This document shows, piece after piece, positions 19,857 through 26,871 of a stretch of DNA of 28,049 bases. The position numbers and the translations under genes are program-made. Under the pieces are notes generated by a model that was given only the letters and a program-made list of their open reading frames with translations, did no database searches and was not told the DNA's origin. The DNA is from Clostridiales bacterium UBA6386. GTDB lineage: Bacteria > Bacillota > Clostridia > Oscillospirales > Oscillospiraceae. Every line of letters begins with the position of its first letter. The first letter of the stretch is position 1. The stretch is taken from NCBI GenBank assembly GCA_002437585.1, contig DJQM01000041.1, forward strand, positions 24,011 to 52,059, read 5' to 3'.

Positions 19857-21281
19857 TCAATTTACAAGGGGCATGGTAAAGGTAAATTCGGTTTTTCCGT
19901 TCTTGGAGGTGACGGAGATGTTCTCTCCGTGGGCGCAGATGATGGTTTTCACAATGTAAAGCCCCAGACCCCAGCCGTCCCGGTTCTGGGAGCGGGACTT
20001 GTCCAGCTTGTGGAACCGGTCGAAGACCAGGGGCAGCTCCTCCGGCGGGATGGTTTCGCCGTCGTTGGACACGGAGACGTAGGCCTTACTGCTGCCCTCC
20101 CGGATGGTCAGCCCCAGGGTGCCCCCCTCGGGGCAGAACTTGACGGCGTTGTCCAGCAGATTGTAGATAACCTGGGTGATATAGTCCTGGTTCGCCATGG
20201 TGTAAACCGGGTGCTCCGGGAAGTTCACATCCACGTTCAGCTTTTTGTCGTTGATCTTCTTCTCGAAGGTGATAAGCACCTGACCGGCGCATTCCTCCAG
20301 GTCGAAGTGAATCTTTTTTTCCTCCGGGATTCCCTGCTCCTTCTGCAGCTGGGAGATGTCCAGCATACTGCGCACCAGTCGGCTCAGCCGCTTGGTCTCA
20401 TCGGAGACAATGCGCAGGTAATGCTCCCGGTGCTCCGGCGGGATGGTGCCGTCCAGAATGCCGTCCACATAGCCGGAAATGGTGGTCATGGGGGTCTTCA
20501 GCTCGTGGGACACATTGGCCACAAATTCCTGACGCTGGTATTCGCTCTTTTGCAGGGAGGAGGCCATGTTGTTGAAGGCCAGAGCCAGCTCCTCCATTTC
20601 CTCGCTGGAGTCCTCGTCCAGCTTCACCCGGGCGTCCAGCTCCCCGTGGCCGAAGGCGGTGGCGGCGTTGGCCAGCTCCTTCAGGGGCTTGCTTTCCCGA
20701 CGGGCAAAGGCGGTGACCCCCAGCACAGCCACCAGCACCACGAAGATGGCGGCGGTGGTGAAAATGTTGGCAATTTTGTCCAGAATCACCTTGGTTCCGG
20801 CGGTGGGAGTGGAAACCATGACGATGCCCAGATGCTCCTCTGCGCTGACAATGGGGGCAGAGACCACATACCGCTCCTCGGAATAGAGATTGCGGATGGT
20901 GCCGGTGGCACTGTAGCCGTCATTTTCGTAGACCTTGTCCAGGTATTCCTGGTTCAGCTGCCAGCCGTCATAGTCGCTGCCGGTGAGATTGCCGGAGCAT
21001 AGGATGATATAGCCCTGGTTGTTGCAGATGACCACATCCGCCTGGGTGATCTGGGAGACGACGTCTATATTCAGCATCAGCTCCCGGCTGGTTAAGTTGT
21101 CGTCCACTCCATAGGCACTGGCCAGGTTTGCCACCACCTGGGCGTCCTGGTGGAGCCGGGAGACGGTGGTGTCCTCCAGAAAGTGATTCACCTGGAGCTG
21201 GAAGGCCGCGCCCAGAATGGCCAGTGCCAGCAGCAGGATGGTGGCCACCATGGAAAAGCTGCGGCTGAAGGAGCTTTTCAT
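19857..21281 (-). CDS. Sensor histidine kinase (OmpR-partner type)
   Basis: This 474-residue membrane kinase has TM1 (about 10-29), an extracellular sensor region (about 30-170) and TM2 (about 171-192). A HAMP region follows, then the phospho-acceptor H259 in FVANVSHELKTP, an N box NLLDNAVKF and a G box GWGLGLYIV. No PAS domain is evident. Its likely partner is the OmpR-family regulator at 21982-22674, although about 700 bases and other features separate them. It has its own promoter (21326-21353) and is followed by htrA. Confidence 0.92.
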   Translation of the reverse strand: MKSSFSRSFSMVATILLLALAILGAAFQLQVNHFLEDTTVSRLHQDAQVVANLASAYGVDDNLTSRELMLNIDVVSQITQADVVICNNQGYIILCSGNLTGSDYDGWQLNQEYLDKVYENDGYSATGTIRNLYSEERYVVSAPIVSAEEHLGIVMVSTPTAGTKVILDKIANIFTTAAIFVVLVAVLGVTAFARRESKPLKELANAATAFGHGELDARVKLDEDSSEEMEELALAFNNMASSLQKSEYQRQEFVANVSHELKTPMTTISGYVDGILDGTIPPEHREHYLRIVSDETKRLSRLVRSMLDISQLQKEQGIPEEKKIHFDLEECAGQVLITFEKKINDKKLNVDVNFPEHPVYTMANQDYITQVIYNLLDNAVKFCPEGGTLGLTIREGSSKAYVSVSNDGETIPPEELPLVFDRFHKLDKSRSQNRDGWGLGLYIVKTIICAHGENISVTSKNGKTEFTFTMPLVN

Positions 21282-21325
21282 CCTTGCAGCACCTCTTTCT
21301 TGATTTCCTGTAAATGTGTGATTTT

Positions 21326-21353
21326 ATTATAGCATATCCCCTGGGTATTTCAA
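21326..21353 (-). promoter_or_regulatory. Promoter of the kinase-htrA operon
   Basis: On the minus strand TTGAAA (21348-21353), 16 bases, TATAAT (21326-21331). Confidence 0.7.
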
Positions 21354-21390
21354 CCAAGGCAAAAGAAAGTTTACAATTTTCAAATAAAAG

Positions 21391-21414
21391 CCCGCCGTCC
21401 GGCGGGACGGCGGG
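21391..21414 (-). terminator. Terminator of the DUF2007-like gene
   Basis: A perfect 10-base GC-rich stem (CCCGCCGTCC with GGACGGCGGG), loop GGCG, then CTTTTATTTG on the minus strand. Confidence 0.8.
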
Positions 21415-21423
21415 ATGAATGGG

Positions 21424-21654
21424 TTAACCGATCAGATGCCTGGCTTCCTCGTAATCGGCGTTGGGAACGTACAGATCATAGGAAACCTGATATTCCGGCA
21501 GCTGACCCAGGGAGCCGGTCTGGAGATTGGTGTTGTGGGACTTGACCAGGGGCTGGATGCCGCTATCTTCCAGAAGCTTCCTTTTTTCCTCCAGGGCTTC
21601 CCGGGAAAATGTGGAGAAAACCAGCCGATGGGTCAGAGCGTACAGTGGATTCAT
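21424..21654 (-). CDS. Small DUF2007-like protein
   Basis: This 76-residue protein resembles the DUF2007 'putative signal-transducing' family: an alpha/beta ferredoxin-like chain with REALEEKRKLLEDSGI and a final DYEEARHLI. ATG 21654 lies behind AAGGAGG. It sits between the regulator and the kinase with its own terminator. Its start region lies back to back with the promoter of toxin-like locus L2. The function is unknown, and family assignment rests on short similarity. Confidence 0.6.
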   Translation of the reverse strand: MNPLYALTHRLVFSTFSREALEEKRKLLEDSGIQPLVKSHNTNLQTGSLGQLPEYQVSYDLYVPNADYEEARHLIG

Positions 21655-21676
21655 AGGGCGTTCCTCCTTGCGAAAA

Positions 21677-21705
21677 TTGACAAATTCGGGACTCCTTGGT
21701 AGAAT
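21677..21705 (+). promoter_or_regulatory. Strong promoter of the L2 toxin mRNA
   Basis: TTGACA (21677-21682), 17 bases, TAGAAT (21700-21705). The only frame downstream with a ribosome-binding site on this strand is the 27-residue peptide. Confidence 0.75.
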
Positions 21706-21791
21706 GGTTCCAACCCTGCAAGGAGCCGGGAAGCGCATTGCCATAATACGGATAGGCGGTTGGCTACATCTCCGAGAGGAGGTGCTGCTCC

Positions 21792-21875
21792 ATGCCGATT
21801 ACGTTGACCTTACATATTGGTAGCTATACCATTACGATCACCGTAAAACGCAGAAACCGCCACTCTGGCCAGTGA
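21792..21875 (+). CDS. Small toxin-like peptide (locus L2)
   Basis: This 27-residue peptide reads as alternating hydrophobic/polar residues (PITLTLHIGSYTITITV) followed by a basic tail KRRNRHSGQ. This suggests an amphipathic beta strand or membrane-active peptide. ATG 21792 is seven bases after an ideal AGGAGGTG (21777-21784), which can be masked by CTCC on either side. The message is driven by the promoter at 21677-21705, ends at a hairpin straddling the TGA, and is opposed by the promoter at 21947-21974. The arrangement matches L1 although the peptides are unrelated. I know of no named family. Confidence 0.6.
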   Translation: MPITLTLHIGSYTITITVKRRNRHSGQ

Positions 21876-21883
21876 CGGTTTCT
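21852..21883. terminator. Shared bidirectional hairpin at the L2 toxin stop codon
   Basis: AGAAACCG (21852-21859) pairs with CGGTTTCT (21876-21883). After one C-A mismatch, CACT pairs with AGTG around loop CTGGCC. The TGA lies in the right arm. The core aligns with the L1 hairpin. Confidence 0.7.
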
Positions 21884-21940
21884 ATGCTTTGTCTTAGATA
21901 ACCAGAACCGAGCCAACCGCTTATCGGCAATGCTCTTTTC
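21852..21940 (-). ncRNA. Putative antisense antitoxin RNA of L2
   Basis: The promoter at 21947-21974 on the minus strand would start an RNA near 21940 that runs through an inverted repeat (21911-21933) into the 3' end of the toxin message. The only short frame (from about 21938) has no ribosome-binding site. The 3' end is a guess. Confidence 0.55.
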
Positions 21941-21946
21941 ATTTTT

Positions 21947-21974
21947 ATTATACCACAGCGCAGCCAAAAGTCAA
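21947..21974 (-). promoter_or_regulatory. Strong minus-strand promoter of the L2 antisense RNA
   Basis: TTGACT (21969-21974), 16 bases, consensus TATAAT (21947-21952). It lies just after the response-regulator stop and points at the toxin peptide gene. Confidence 0.75.
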
Positions 21975-21981
21975 GGCGTCT

Positions 21982-22674
21982 TTACTGCTGAAGCACCTCG
22001 AACTTGTAGCCCACGCCCCAGACGGTCTTCAGGCTCCAGTTGGCGTGGACGTTCTCCAGCTTCTCACGAAGCCGCTTGACGTGGACATCCACCGTCCGGC
22101 TGTCGCCAAAATAGTCGAAGCCCCAGACCTCGTCCAGCAGCTGGTTCCGGGTGTAGACCCGGTTGGGCGAGGAAGCCAGGTAATACAGCAGCTCCATCTC
22201 CTTGGGCGGCGTGTCGATCTTCTTCCCGTCCACGATCAGCTCAAAGGCGTCCATGTCGATAATCAGCTTGTCGAACACCAGCCGACGGGCCTTTTTCTCC
22301 GTAGTCACCCCTGCCGTCCGGCGGAGCACCGCCTCGATCCGTGCCAGCACCTCCTTCATCTCGAAGGGCTTGGTGATATAATCGTCAGCACCGGCCTTCA
22401 GGCCATTGACCTTGTCGTCGGTCTCGCCCTTGGCGGTGAGCATGATGATGGGCACCTGGGACTCCGCCCGGATGGCCTTGCACACGCTCCAGCCGTCCAT
22501 CACCGGCATCATCACGTCCAGCAGCACCAGGTCGGGCTTGATGGCCCGGAATTTGGCCAGTGCCTGGCCGCCGTCGCCGGCTACGGTCACGGCGTAGCCT
22601 TCCTTTTCCAAATACATTTGCAGAAGCTCCGCGATATTCCGGTCGTCTTCCGCGATCAAAACCGATACAGCCAT
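21982..22674 (-). CDS. OmpR/PhoB-family response regulator
   Basis: This 230-residue protein has a receiver domain (1-120; acidic pocket E9-D10-D11, phospho-acceptor D53, K102). A winged-helix DNA-binding domain follows (about 130-228; PPKEMELLYYLA and SRTVDVHVKRLREKLE). It is of the WalR/PhoP type. The kinase at 19857-21281 is the likely partner, encoded downstream on the same strand beyond locus L2 and the DUF2007-like gene. Its -10 (TATAAT, 22708-22713) is overlapped upstream by TTTACA/TGTAAA elements that could be an autoregulatory site. Confidence 0.92.
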   Translation of the reverse strand: MAVSVLIAEDDRNIAELLQMYLEKEGYAVTVAGDGGQALAKFRAIKPDLVLLDVMMPVMDGWSVCKAIRAESQVPIIMLTAKGETDDKVNGLKAGADDYITKPFEMKEVLARIEAVLRRTAGVTTEKKARRLVFDKLIIDMDAFELIVDGKKIDTPPKEMELLYYLASSPNRVYTRNQLLDEVWGFDYFGDSRTVDVHVKRLREKLENVHANWSLKTVWGVGYKFEVLQQ

Positions 22675-22707
22675 GTTCTCTTCCTCCTATTGTTTGCGTT
22701 TTCTCTT

Positions 22708-22749
22708 ATTATAGCGTTTTACACAGTTAAAACGTGAACAGTCTGTAAA
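22708..22749 (-). promoter_or_regulatory. Response-regulator promoter region with TTTACA/TGTAAA elements
   Basis: TATAAT on the minus strand at 22708-22713 has no good -35. TTTACA (22718-22723) and TGTAAA (22744-22749) form a spaced inverted pair over the -35 area. This suggests activator dependence or autoregulation. Confidence 0.35.
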
Positions 22750-22784
22750 GAATACACCCCTAATTTGTGAACAAGAAATAGTTG

Positions 22785-22813
22785 TTGCATTTCTGCCCAG
22801 AAGGCGTTATGAT
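22785..22813 (+). promoter_or_regulatory. Promoter of uppP
   Basis: TTGCAT (22785-22790), 17 bases, TATGAT (22808-22813), about 40 bases before the ATG. Confidence 0.65.
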
Positions 22814-22853
22814 AGGGCTGGAAGATAATTTTTCTGAGAAATGAGGGGTTTCT

Positions 22854-23720
22854 ATGATTGAATTGTTGAAAGCGGTTCTCTTCGGCATTGTGGAGGGCGT
22901 GACGGAATGGCTGCCCATTTCCTCCACGGGGCATCTGATCCTTCTGGACGAGTTCATCACGCTGAATATGTCCGACGAATTCAAGAGCATGTTCGACGTG
23001 GTGATCCAGCTGGGCGCGATTCTGGCGGTAATCGTCCTGTTCTTCCACAAGCTGAATCCCTTCTCCCCCGGCAAGACCCAGGCGGAACGGAATCAGACCT
23101 GGCAGCTGTGGTTCAAAGTAGTGGTGTCCATTCTCCCCTCGGGCATTGTGGGGGTGCTCTTTGACGACTGGATGGATGCCCACCTGCACAACGGCATTGT
23201 GGTTTCCATTGCCCTGATCGTCTACGGTATCGCCTTCATTGTGGTGGAGGCGCGGAACCAGCATGGTCACTTTGAGCGTGGCAGGGATGGCACGACCCAC
23301 CCCCGGCTTGCTGCTGTGAATGATGTGTACGACATTACTTATCAGACGGCTCTGATCATCGGCCTGTTCCAATGCCTGAGCCTGGTGCCCGGCACCTCCC
23401 GCTCCGGCTCCACCATTCTGGGTGCCATTATGATCGGCGTCGGCCGTCCCGCCGGCGCGGAATTCTCCTTCTTCATGGCCATTCCCACCATGCTGGGCGC
23501 GTCCGCCATCAAGGGGCTGAAATTTCTCCTTTCCGGCGTCAGCGCCACCGGCACGGAAATCGGCGTGCTGGTGGTGGGATGCGTGGTTTCCTTCCTGGTA
23601 AGCCTTATGGTCATCCGGGGGCTGATGCAGTATGTGCGCAATCATTCCTTCTCTGTTTTCGGTGTATATCGGATCGTTCTCGGCATTATTGTTCTCGTTT
23701 ACTTTGCGTTCCTGGCGTAA
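22854..23720 (+). CDS. uppP: Undecaprenyl-diphosphatase
   Basis: This 288-residue integral membrane enzyme dephosphorylates undecaprenyl diphosphate to recycle the lipid carrier for peptidoglycan. Overproduction gives bacitracin resistance in characterised cases. Catalytic blocks are GIVEGVTEWLPISSTGH (11-27, with E14/E18 and H27) and PGTSRSGSTI (179-188). The length is typical of the BacA family. ATG 22854 follows GAGGGG. It is transcribed divergently from the response regulator, and the epimerase gene follows 35 bases later. Confidence 0.95.
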   Translation: MIELLKAVLFGIVEGVTEWLPISSTGHLILLDEFITLNMSDEFKSMFDVVIQLGAILAVIVLFFHKLNPFSPGKTQAERNQTWQLWFKVVVSILPSGIVGVLFDDWMDAHLHNGIVVSIALIVYGIAFIVVEARNQHGHFERGRDGTTHPRLAAVNDVYDITYQTALIIGLFQCLSLVPGTSRSGSTILGAIMIGVGRPAGAEFSFFMAIPTMLGASAIKGLKFLLSGVSATGTEIGVLVVGCVVSFLVSLMVIRGLMQYVRNHSFSVFGVYRIVLGIIVLVYFAFLA

Positions 23721-23755
23721 ATATACAGGCATAGCCTGATCAATGGGAGGTTTCT

Positions 23756-24634
23756 ATGGAGTATACTCTGGAAAATGACTACCTGAAGGTGACGGTCACC
23801 ACCTTCGGTGCCCAGGTCAAGAGCGTGATCCGGAAGTGCGACGGCGTGGAGCACATGTGGAAGGCGGACAAGAACGTCTGGGGCTACCACGCGCCCGTCC
23901 TTTTCCCCCACTGCGGCAAGGTGACGGACGGAATCATTGAGGCCAAGGGCGGCAAATACAAATCCGCCCAGCACGGCTTCGCCCGGCTGCTGGAGCACGC
24001 CTTCGTTGACCAGTGCGGGGACACCCTGGTGCTGGAGCTGTGCGCCAACGAGAAGACCCGGAAGGTCTTCCCCTACGACTTCCGGCTGGTATCCACCTTC
24101 ACCGTCGAGGGCAGCACCCTCCACCACACCCTGACCGTGGAAAATCTGGACGAGAGCAATCTGCCCTTCGGCATCGGCTATCACCCGGCCTTCGCCATTC
24201 CCTTCGATGACAAGCACACCTTCACCGACTATGCGCTGCGCTTTTCCGAGCCGGAGTCTCCCCTGTGCGTCAATTGCCGCCCCTATGGTCTGCTCCACGG
24301 CAACCTCTATTACCTGGGCAGCAACATCCGGGAAATTCCCATTGACGAGAAGCTCTTCGCCAACGACTCCCACTGCATGGTGAACCTCCGCTCCCGAACC
24401 CTGGGCATTTACGAGAAGGACACCGGCCGGGCGGTGGTCTGTGATATTGCCGATTTCCCCTATACCCTGATCTGGAGCAAGCCCGGCCAGCCCCAATTCG
24501 TCTGCATCGAGCCATGGCACAGCCTGCCCTCGGCGGAAAACGGCTCTACCCGGTGGGAGAAAAAGCCCGCCGCCGCCATCCTGGCTCCCGGCGAGGAATG
24601 GAGCTGCACCCTGAGCACGGATTTCGTCCGTTAA
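23756..24634 (+). CDS. Aldose 1-epimerase family protein (LacX-like)
   Basis: This 292-residue galactose-mutarotase-like protein interconverts alpha and beta anomers of a sugar or sugar phosphate. Likely catalytic residues are H73 (QHGFAR), H143 (GYHPAF) and the general base E252 (CIEPW). It resembles the LacX/YeaD group more than classic GalM. ATG 23756 follows GGGAGG. It lies 35 bases after uppP and ends before a strong terminator, so the two may share a transcript. The sugar substrate is unknown. Confidence 0.88.
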   Translation: MEYTLENDYLKVTVTTFGAQVKSVIRKCDGVEHMWKADKNVWGYHAPVLFPHCGKVTDGIIEAKGGKYKSAQHGFARLLEHAFVDQCGDTLVLELCANEKTRKVFPYDFRLVSTFTVEGSTLHHTLTVENLDESNLPFGIGYHPAFAIPFDDKHTFTDYALRFSEPESPLCVNCRPYGLLHGNLYYLGSNIREIPIDEKLFANDSHCMVNLRSRTLGIYEKDTGRAVVCDIADFPYTLIWSKPGQPQFVCIEPWHSLPSAENGSTRWEKKPAAAILAPGEEWSCTLSTDFVR

Positions 24635-24645
24635 TCCTGATCTGG

Positions 24646-24675
24646 AGCCGGTGGACATGCGTCCACCGGCTTTTT
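24646..24675 (+). terminator. Terminator of the uppP-epimerase unit
   Basis: A perfect 11-base stem (AGCCGGTGGAC with GTCCACCGGCT), loop ATGC, then TTTT. Confidence 0.92.
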
Positions 24676-24709
24676 GCCGCTTTCCAGGATTTTATTGTGC
24701 TTTTCCCTC

Positions 24710-24738
24710 TTTACGAATCAAAAAAACTGTTGTACAAT
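24710..24738 (+). promoter_or_regulatory. Promoter of the zinc-ribbon/parAB unit
   Basis: TTTACG (24710-24715), 17 bases, TACAAT (24733-24738), about 29 bases before the GTG start. Confidence 0.55.
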
Positions 24739-24767
24739 ACCTTATATCACATTGGGAGGTGGGTGCT

Positions 24768-25127
24768 GTGCACTGCCTGAAATGCGGCAAGGAAACCATG
24801 GACGACCAGGCCTTCTGCCTGGAATGTCAGAAGGAAATGGCCAAATATCCGGTGGATCCGGGAACCGTTGTTCAGCTTCCCGCCCGGAGGCCGGCTCCCC
24901 TGAAGAAGGTCGTCAAACGCCGGATCACACCGGAGGAGCAGGTAAAAATTCTGCGCAAGCGGGTGCGGCTTTATGCCTGCCTGTTCCTGGCGGCTCTGAT
25001 CGCTGTGGTGTGCCTGTGTGTGCCCCTGATTGTTCAGATGCAGGATGAACGAGGCCAGATCGGCAAAAATTATACCACCGCCAAGCCCGGCGCAGTGGTG
25101 ACCATTCCGGTGACCGAGCCAAGGTGA
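24768..25127 (+). CDS. Zinc-ribbon single-TM protein upstream of parS-parAB
   Basis: This 119-residue protein starts with GTG 24768, eight bases after GGGAGG. It has an N-terminal zinc ribbon (C3, C6, C17, C20 in CLKCGKETMDDQAFCLEC), then a Pro/Arg/Lys-rich stretch (about 37-70), a membrane helix (about 73-96) and a short outer tail. Its stop lies one base before the parS site. I do not recognise a family with known function. The location suggests either a bystander or a membrane partner of the segregation system. This is speculation from context. Confidence 0.7.
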   Translation: MHCLKCGKETMDDQAFCLECQKEMAKYPVDPGTVVQLPARRPAPLKKVVKRRITPEEQVKILRKRVRLYACLFLAALIAVVCLCVPLIVQMQDERGQIGKNYTTAKPGAVVTIPVTEPR

Positions 25128-25128
25128 A

Positions 25129-25144
25129 TGTTTCACGTGAAACA
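25129..25144. promoter_or_regulatory. parS: parS site (perfect)
   Basis: TGTTTCACGTGAAACA, the exact 16-base ParB/Spo0J binding palindrome. It lies between the zinc-ribbon gene stop and parA. Confidence 0.97.
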
Positions 25145-25165
25145 TTCAAAGCCGGGAGCCGGAGC

Positions 25166-25181
25166 TGTTTCACGGGAAACA
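25166..25181. promoter_or_regulatory. parS: Second, imperfect parS site
   Basis: TGTTTCACGGGAAACA differs from the parS palindrome by one base (T to G at position 10). It lies 37 bases from the first site and about 20 bases before the parA start. Confidence 0.75.
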
Positions 25182-25201
25182 AAGAAAGTAGGGAGAGAAA
25201 G

Positions 25202-25957
25202 ATGGGCAAGATCATTGCAGTGGTCAACCAGAAGGGCGGCGTGGGAAAAACCACCACGGCGGTGAATCTGACGGCGGCGCTTCATGAGCTGGGGGTTCGG
25301 GTGCTGCTGTGCGACTTCGACCCCCAGGCCAACGCCACCTCCGGCATGGGGGTGGACAAGCGGAAAATCAAGGCCTCCGCCTATGACGTGACCATCAACG
25401 GAACCCCGCTGAAAGACGCCATCGTCCGCACCCCATTCGGGGATGTGCTCCCCTCCTCGGCCGACCTGGCCGGTGCCACCGTGGAGCTGATCGGGGAAAC
25501 CCATCGGGAACGGGTGCTGGAGAAGACACTGTTCCGGGTGAAGGAGGACTATGACCTGATTTTCATCGACTGCCCCCCGTCCCTGGAGCTGCTGACCCTG
25601 AACGGTCTGTGCGCCGCCGACGGAATTTTAGTGCCGGTGCAGTGCGAGTATTTCGCTCTGGAGGGCTTAAGCGATCTGATGAGCACCCTGCGGATGGTGA
25701 AAAAGCGGATGAATCCGAGACTTGAAATCTTCGGCGTGGCACTGACCATGTTCGACGGCCGCACGAATTTTTCCACCCAGGTTGCCCAGGAGGTGCGCAA
25801 GCACTTCCCCGGCAAGGTTTTCACCACAGTGATCCCCAGGAACATCCGTCTGGCGGAGGCACCCAGCCACGGTGTCCCGGTGACGGCCTACGACCGCACC
25901 AGCCGGGGAGCCATCGCCTACCGCGCCATGGCGGAAGAAGTGAAAGCAAAGCTGTAA
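25202..25957 (+). CDS. parA: Chromosome-partitioning ATPase ParA (Soj)
   Basis: This 251-residue ATPase of the MinD/ParA class has the deviant Walker A motif KGGVGKTT (11-18) and DFDPQANATS. It also has the later FIDCPPSLELL and VPVQCEYFALEGL segments typical of Soj. It binds DNA nonspecifically and, with ParB, positions the chromosome origin. In B. subtilis it also regulates DnaA. I chose ATG 25202 because it begins MGKIIAVVNQ and follows GGGAGAG. An upstream in-frame ATG at 25124 would run through parS and is less likely. parB follows 15 bases later. Confidence 0.95.
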   Translation: MGKIIAVVNQKGGVGKTTTAVNLTAALHELGVRVLLCDFDPQANATSGMGVDKRKIKASAYDVTINGTPLKDAIVRTPFGDVLPSSADLAGATVELIGETHRERVLEKTLFRVKEDYDLIFIDCPPSLELLTLNGLCAADGILVPVQCEYFALEGLSDLMSTLRMVKKRMNPRLEIFGVALTMFDGRTNFSTQVAQEVRKHFPGKVFTTVIPRNIRLAEAPSHGVPVTAYDRTSRGAIAYRAMAEEVKAKL

Positions 25958-25972
25958 GAAAGAGGTGACAAA

Positions 25973-26833
25973 ATGGCAAGCAACAAAGGCCTGGGCAAGG
26001 GTCTGGGCGCACTGTTGGGGGACTTCAGCGAGGAACCGGTCAGCAGCAGTGCCTATCGGCTGCTGCCCATTTATAAGGTAGAGCCAAATCCTGACCAGCC
26101 CCGGCGGGATTTTGACGAGGAGGAGCTGCAAGCCCTGTCCGATTCCATCGCCGTCCACGGCATTGTCCAGCCCCTGACGGTGCGGGAAATGCCCAACGGC
26201 TACTATCAGATCATTGCGGGCGAACGCCGCTGGCGAGCCGCCCGGCTGGCAGGCTTAAGCGACGTGCCGGTGATCGTGGTGGAGGCCGATGACAAGAAGG
26301 CCATGGAGCTGGCACTGATCGAGAATCTCCAACGGCAGGACCTGAACCCGGTGGAAGAAGCACTGGGCTACCAGTCCTTAATTGAGGAATACGGCCTGAC
26401 CCAGGAGGAGACCGCCGCCCGTGTGGGGAAATCCCGTCCGGCAGTGGCCAATTCCCTGCGGCTATTAGGGCTTTGCCCGGAGGTGCTGGAGCTGCTGAAA
26501 TCGGGGAGCCTGTCCGCCGGTCATGCCCGGGCGATCCTGACCCTGAAGGGCGAAAAGCAGCAGCAGGAGGCGGCAAGGAAGATCATCGCCCTGTCCCTGT
26601 CTGTCCGTCAGGCGGAGACTCTGTGCAAAAATATGGGCAAGCCCCCGGCACCGAAGAAGGAGCCGGTATTCGCCGTGGACTATGTGGCCGAGTGCGAAAA
26701 AAGCCTGAGCAAGCACTTAGGCCGGGGCGTGAAAATTGTCAACGGCAGGAAAAAGGGTCGCTTCGAGCTGGAATTTTACGGCGAGGAAGACCTGCAAAAG
26801 CTGCTGGACGCCTTAATGAAGCTGGAAAAATAA
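25973..26833 (+). CDS. parB: Chromosome-partitioning protein ParB (Spo0J)
   Basis: This 286-residue ParB protein starts with MASNKGLGKGLGALLG, the ParA-interacting tail. The CTPase/ParB domain has GERRWRAA (83-90) and ENLQRQDLNPVEEA. A helix-turn-helix follows (LTQEETAARVGKSRPAVANSL, about 136-156) and a C-terminal dimerisation region. It binds parS, spreads as a CTP-dependent clamp and loads SMC. Spo0J is favoured over Noc because of the adjacent parA and parS. The gap to serS is only 38 bases with no terminator. Confidence 0.95.
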   Translation: MASNKGLGKGLGALLGDFSEEPVSSSAYRLLPIYKVEPNPDQPRRDFDEEELQALSDSIAVHGIVQPLTVREMPNGYYQIIAGERRWRAARLAGLSDVPVIVVEADDKKAMELALIENLQRQDLNPVEEALGYQSLIEEYGLTQEETAARVGKSRPAVANSLRLLGLCPEVLELLKSGSLSAGHARAILTLKGEKQQQEAARKIIALSLSVRQAETLCKNMGKPPAPKKEPVFAVDYVAECEKSLSKHLGRGVKIVNGRKKGRFELEFYGEEDLQKLLDALMKLEK

Positions 26834-26871
26834 AAATATCTATTCAAATTTCTTAAGAGAGGTTATCTAAA

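Noticed and set aside
18825..21002. A 725-codon open frame on the plus strand
   Set aside because: It is antisense to htrA and the histidine kinase, whose catalytic motifs are intact. Shadow frame.
21880..21940. Coding frame of about 34 codons on the L2 antisense RNA
   Set aside because: The ATG near 21938 has no ribosome-binding site, lies almost at the predicted RNA 5' end and shows no recognisable composition.
26834..26871. T-box leader before serS
   Set aside because: Only 38 bases separate parB and serS, with no specifier hairpin or terminator/antiterminator.
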